Under the pieces are notes generated by a model. It was not told the DNA's origin and did not search any database. It was given only the letters and a program-made list of their open reading frames with translations. The translations under genes and the position numbers were made by a program. DNA of 64,000 nucleotides from Mytilus trossulus. Its lineage: Eukaryota; Mollusca; Bivalvia; Mytilida; Mytilidae. The stretch spans positions 66,533,436 to 66,597,435 of the forward strand of contig NC_086381.1 of the NCBI RefSeq assembly GCF_036588685.1, in the 5' to 3' direction. Below, one piece after another: positions 61,540 through 64,000 of this stretch (position 1 is its first letter; every line of letters starts with the position of its first letter).

Positions 61540-61690
61540 AAGGTACCAGGATTATAATTTAATACGCCAGACGCGCGTTTCTTCAACATAAGACTCATCA
61601 GTGACGCTCAGATGAAAAAAGTTATACAGCCAAACCAATACAAAGTTGAAGAGCATTAAAATACAGGTCCAGGTAATAGTTATATCCAAA
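61540..61690 (-). mobile_element. Hammerhead-bearing interspersed repeat upstream of lectin copy 3
   Basis: Inserted relative to A-C at about 1380. On the minus strand it has the same order as 20610-20828: 'AATGCTCTTCAACTTTGTAT', 'GGTTTGGCTGTATAAC', hammerhead, 'TTATAATCCTGGTACC'. Confidence 0.7.
61564..61607 (-). ncRNA. Hammerhead-like motif, family II
   Basis: Stem I GCGTCA/TGGCGT, core CTGATGA and GAAA, palindromic stem III (ACGCGCGT) and a GTC cleavage triplet are all intact. Stem II is damaged (GTCT against TGAA, two of four pairs), so activity is doubtful. Confidence 0.65.
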
Positions 61691-61740
61691 ATTTTAGGGG
61701 AATTGTTTTATGGTTTAGTCTTCATAAAAGAAAGGACCTC

Positions 61741-63079
61741 TTCATAAAAGAACATTTAAAAAATACAAATTCAATATATGAATTTTTTTTTTTTAATAAT
61801 GTGCACGTTTATAAGATAACATGGTTAAAGATAAATAGAAACAGCCTCGAATCATACAAATATTAGAATATAAAGAGAGGTAATACATTTCTTGTTTTGT
61901 GCGCTAGTATTCTAGATATAATCAAATGAAAATTTGTTGGGCAATGATTCTTTCTAGTTTTTTTGTAAACATTCAACATTCATTGTTTTCTTTTTTCCTT
62001 CAACAAAAATGGAAAAGTAACAAGGATTTTCAAAAAGGACTTTTGAAATATATTTAAAACAATTATGGAAAGAATCGAAAAGTAGGGTTTTAAACAGAAG
62101 AATACAACAGAGGGTATTTTTGAACTTTTTTTTTATTTCTCTGATTCTAGCGTCACTGACGAGTTTTTCATAGACAAAATGCATGGTGCTCAGAAAAAAA
62201 AAAACATCCTGACTACCTGAAATGTTGATAAAGGATTTTTGAAAAATATGTTATAAAATCATGGAAGAAAAAGAGGGGTTTCGTGGGCAAAATATCTGTG
62301 TGCAATACATGGATAAATCTAGTGGATTCTGAATATCTGACAAAAAAAGTTAAAAACAAGAGACATGCTCGATAAATTCATTGGGTTACATAAAATATAA
62401 TTATTTGTGCTTTCACAGAACAGACAAGTATTGCATTTCAATTGTTCTGTCCTTATACACCAAAATGTAACATTACAATATTATGTACCTAAATTGCCAA
62501 TGTAAACTTACGTTTAATGATTTACATAACAGGATGAAAGTTATTCTCACGATGACACATATTTTCATAAGCAAAATAAAACAATTTGTAGTCTATTATA
62601 ATATTGATAAAAGGACATAATGGTTAACCTCAAATAGAGCTGTATCATTGCCGGTTTTTAGTGATTTTACAATTATATGAACTCCATGTACTGCATTAGT
62701 TTTGATCAATTATGTATTTACTTAAGTCGGGTTGAATGCATTTTCAATAAAATAGTTTCAAGAGCTTTTAAGAACATTTCTAACAATCATTATATGAGAG
62801 ATAGTATTACGAAGTAGGGCATTTAAATGGTTTTTGCTTTATAATTCAAAGTCATCATTAAAATGAAGAAACAACAAGGTGATTATCAATAAAATATGTT
62901 TAAAATAAAAAAAAAAAAAAGAATAAAGAAAAAAGAAACAACAAGGTGAATCTCACGTGGGAATAAGTGCTATAGGTTAAGCTTCAAACCAAACAGATTA
63001 GGGTGTTTAGATTGAGAATTGTGTTGTTGTCAGTTGGAACATGATCAAAGTATAAAGATGTTAAAAGTACAACAATAAT
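61741..63079. other. Right flank beyond the array
   Basis: AT-rich. A decayed family II hammerhead remnant lies at 62150-62190 (CTGACGA kept, GAAA changed to AAAA). The 76-codon frame at 61954-62184 (-) overlaps it and is not a gene. I recognise nothing else. Confidence 0.35.
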
Positions 63080-63551
63080 GGGCCATTCCAGTTAATTTCT
63101 GACAGGAGGGGATGGATGAGGAGATTTTTTTTCATACCTATCAGAAAATAAATCATGAAAAACTAACTATCAGATCTATAAATTAAGACCTCAGATGTAG
63201 AGTTTCTGATCATATTGGATGGATGGGCTTTTATGGGAAACATTGACCTATCAGAATTTTTTACTGCAAGGATTGAACCCATCAGAATTTTAAATACAAT
63301 ACCAGATAGTGCATGACATGAAACTGTCTACATTCCAAAGCACCCCTAAGATCTGAAATAGGTATTTTTTGTAACCCCTAAGATGTAATTTTTTTTAATT
63401 ATTTACTGCTTCAAGACCCTCAGACATTTTTGCGTATAAGTGTATGTGTCAGATGAAAAAGCCGAAAATTTCACCCCTAAGATGTATAAATTTTACACCT
63501 CTCAGAAAGGACCATCCATCCCCCTTTAGCAGATATTAACTGGAATGGCCC
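63080..63551. mobile_element. 472-bp non-autonomous DNA transposon with inverted termini
   Basis: It begins GGGCCATTCCAGTTAA and ends with TTAACTGGAATGGCCC. The inverted match extends loosely to GGGGATGGATG / CATCCATCCCC. AAT flanks both ends (63077-63079 and 63552-63554), a possible 3-bp target duplication. Internally, 'ACCCCTAAGATGTA' or 'CATCAGAATTTT' motifs recur. It has no ORF, and the superfamily is not assigned. Confidence 0.75.
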
Positions 63552-63658
63552 AATAGACACATAAGACCAAAAACAGTGTAAATATATCATTGACCCTTTT
63601 TCTTTATAGCTTTTATTTTTTTTGATAATATTTGAAATTTAAATTATTTTTGTCTCCA

Positions 63659-63702
63659 GCATCACTGAAGAGACAATGATTGTAGAAATGCGCATCTGGT
63701 GC
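63659..63702 (+). ncRNA. Hammerhead ribozyme, family II, best-preserved copy
   Basis: Stem I GCATCA/TGGTGC (6 bp, one G-U), core CTGAAGA (fits CUGANGA), stem II ACAA/TTGT with loop TGA (closing pair G-A instead of G-C), then GAAA. A palindromic stem III (ATGCGCAT) and an ATC cleavage triplet follow, with predicted cleavage after 63696. All core positions match the hammerhead consensus. Confidence 0.75.
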
Positions 63703-63879
63703 AGAAAAAATGGTACCGTTTTTGTTTAAGAAATAATTGATGCAAGCTTAACTTTATTGTAGTTTTAACATGGGTAGGCATTATCTTCAAGATTATTGTT
63801 GCCCGAGCGAAACTGCATTAATTATTTCGATCCTAGTAAGGACAATTAAGGTAATTTCCAGTGAGGGACGAAAGTACAA

Positions 63880-64000
63880 AGTTGAAGTACATTGAGGATC
63901 CAAAATTCCAAAAGAATGTGCCATATACGGCTAAGGTAATCTTTGCCTAGAATAAGAAAATCCTTCGTTTTTTTTTAAATTAAAAAAATCAAATTATAAT
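63880..64000 (+). repeat. Start of hammerhead-associated interspersed repeat
   Basis: 'CATTGAGGATCCAAAATTCC' followed by 'GTGCCATATACGGCTAAGGT' and 'AGAATAAGAAAATCCTTCG'. This is the module that the monomers at 6201, 6793, 21413 and 53580 are diverged from. It runs to the window edge. Confidence 0.6.

Larger units (their letters stand above)
53490..61740. repeat. Segmental duplication unit D (diverged, continues the array)
   Basis: Matches A from about 6725 through 14370 and on to B 15780, in the same order: repeat monomer, 3' flank, lectin exons 3, 2 and 1, then upstream flank. It is clearly more diverged than A, B and C are from each other. It lacks the intron 2 satellite insertion but carries the TTAA element, a 360-bp repeat and a foldback of its own. 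It thus resembles an older array member. Confidence 0.88.

Noticed and set aside
1-64000. CRISPR arrays, operons, ribosomal RNA genes, viral genes
   Set aside because: No regularly spaced short repeats with unique spacers, no prokaryote-like gene packing, and no recognisable rRNA or viral protein. The genes have spliceosomal introns.

Overview
The window is non-coding-rich, AT-rich animal DNA with introns, nested transposon relics and no operons. The repeats (a long element ending in a 'TCTCATTGGCAATCATACC'-type tail, short tRNA-derived SINEs, a ~160-bp 'GGGGCATAACTC' tandem repeat) are ones I associate with marine mussels, so I read it as a bivalve, most likely Mytilus or a close mytilid. 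That assignment rests on recalled repeat families, not on a search.

Layout. The backbone is a large tandem segmental duplication. Unit A (1-14370) is repeated as unit B (14371-34216) and again from 34217 (unit C). Unit C stops matching at about 38267. The matching sequence resumes at about 53490 as a more diverged stretch (D, to about 61740). The 15.2-kb block between C and D is foreign to the array and replaces about 2.5 kb of the unit. All array genes are on the minus strand. There are three complete three-exon genes (9220-15513, 28625-35369, 55865-61271) and exon 1 of a fourth (827-1136) whose remainder lies beyond the left edge. Each complete copy predicts a 244-residue secreted protein: signal peptide, PAN/apple-like region, then a C-type lectin-like domain with a QPD motif. 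In every copy the two cysteines of the inner CTLD disulfide are missing.

The 15-kb block (38268-53489) holds decayed reverse-transcriptase relics on the minus strand, the last four exons of an uncharacterised animal gene on the plus strand (42076-45896), and, tail-to-tail with it, a complete three-exon minus-strand gene for a 199-residue P2RX7 C-terminal-domain-like protein (46765-50207).

Mobile DNA explains most size differences between units. Unit B carries a 4.8-kb CACTA-type element (22876-27682) with ~285-bp inverted termini and a CAT target duplication. Unit C carries a tRNA-derived SINE. D carries a 580-bp TTAA-flanked element. Each of A, B and C carries a relic with two hammerhead-ribozyme-like motifs about 600 bp apart around a possible GIY-YIG-type fragment, which suggests a Penelope-like element. 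The stem II sequences of these motifs differ by compensatory changes. A second, unrelated hammerhead family is scattered through the window, with its best-preserved copy at 63659-63702. I consider the ribozymes and the PAN-CTLD array the most interesting content.
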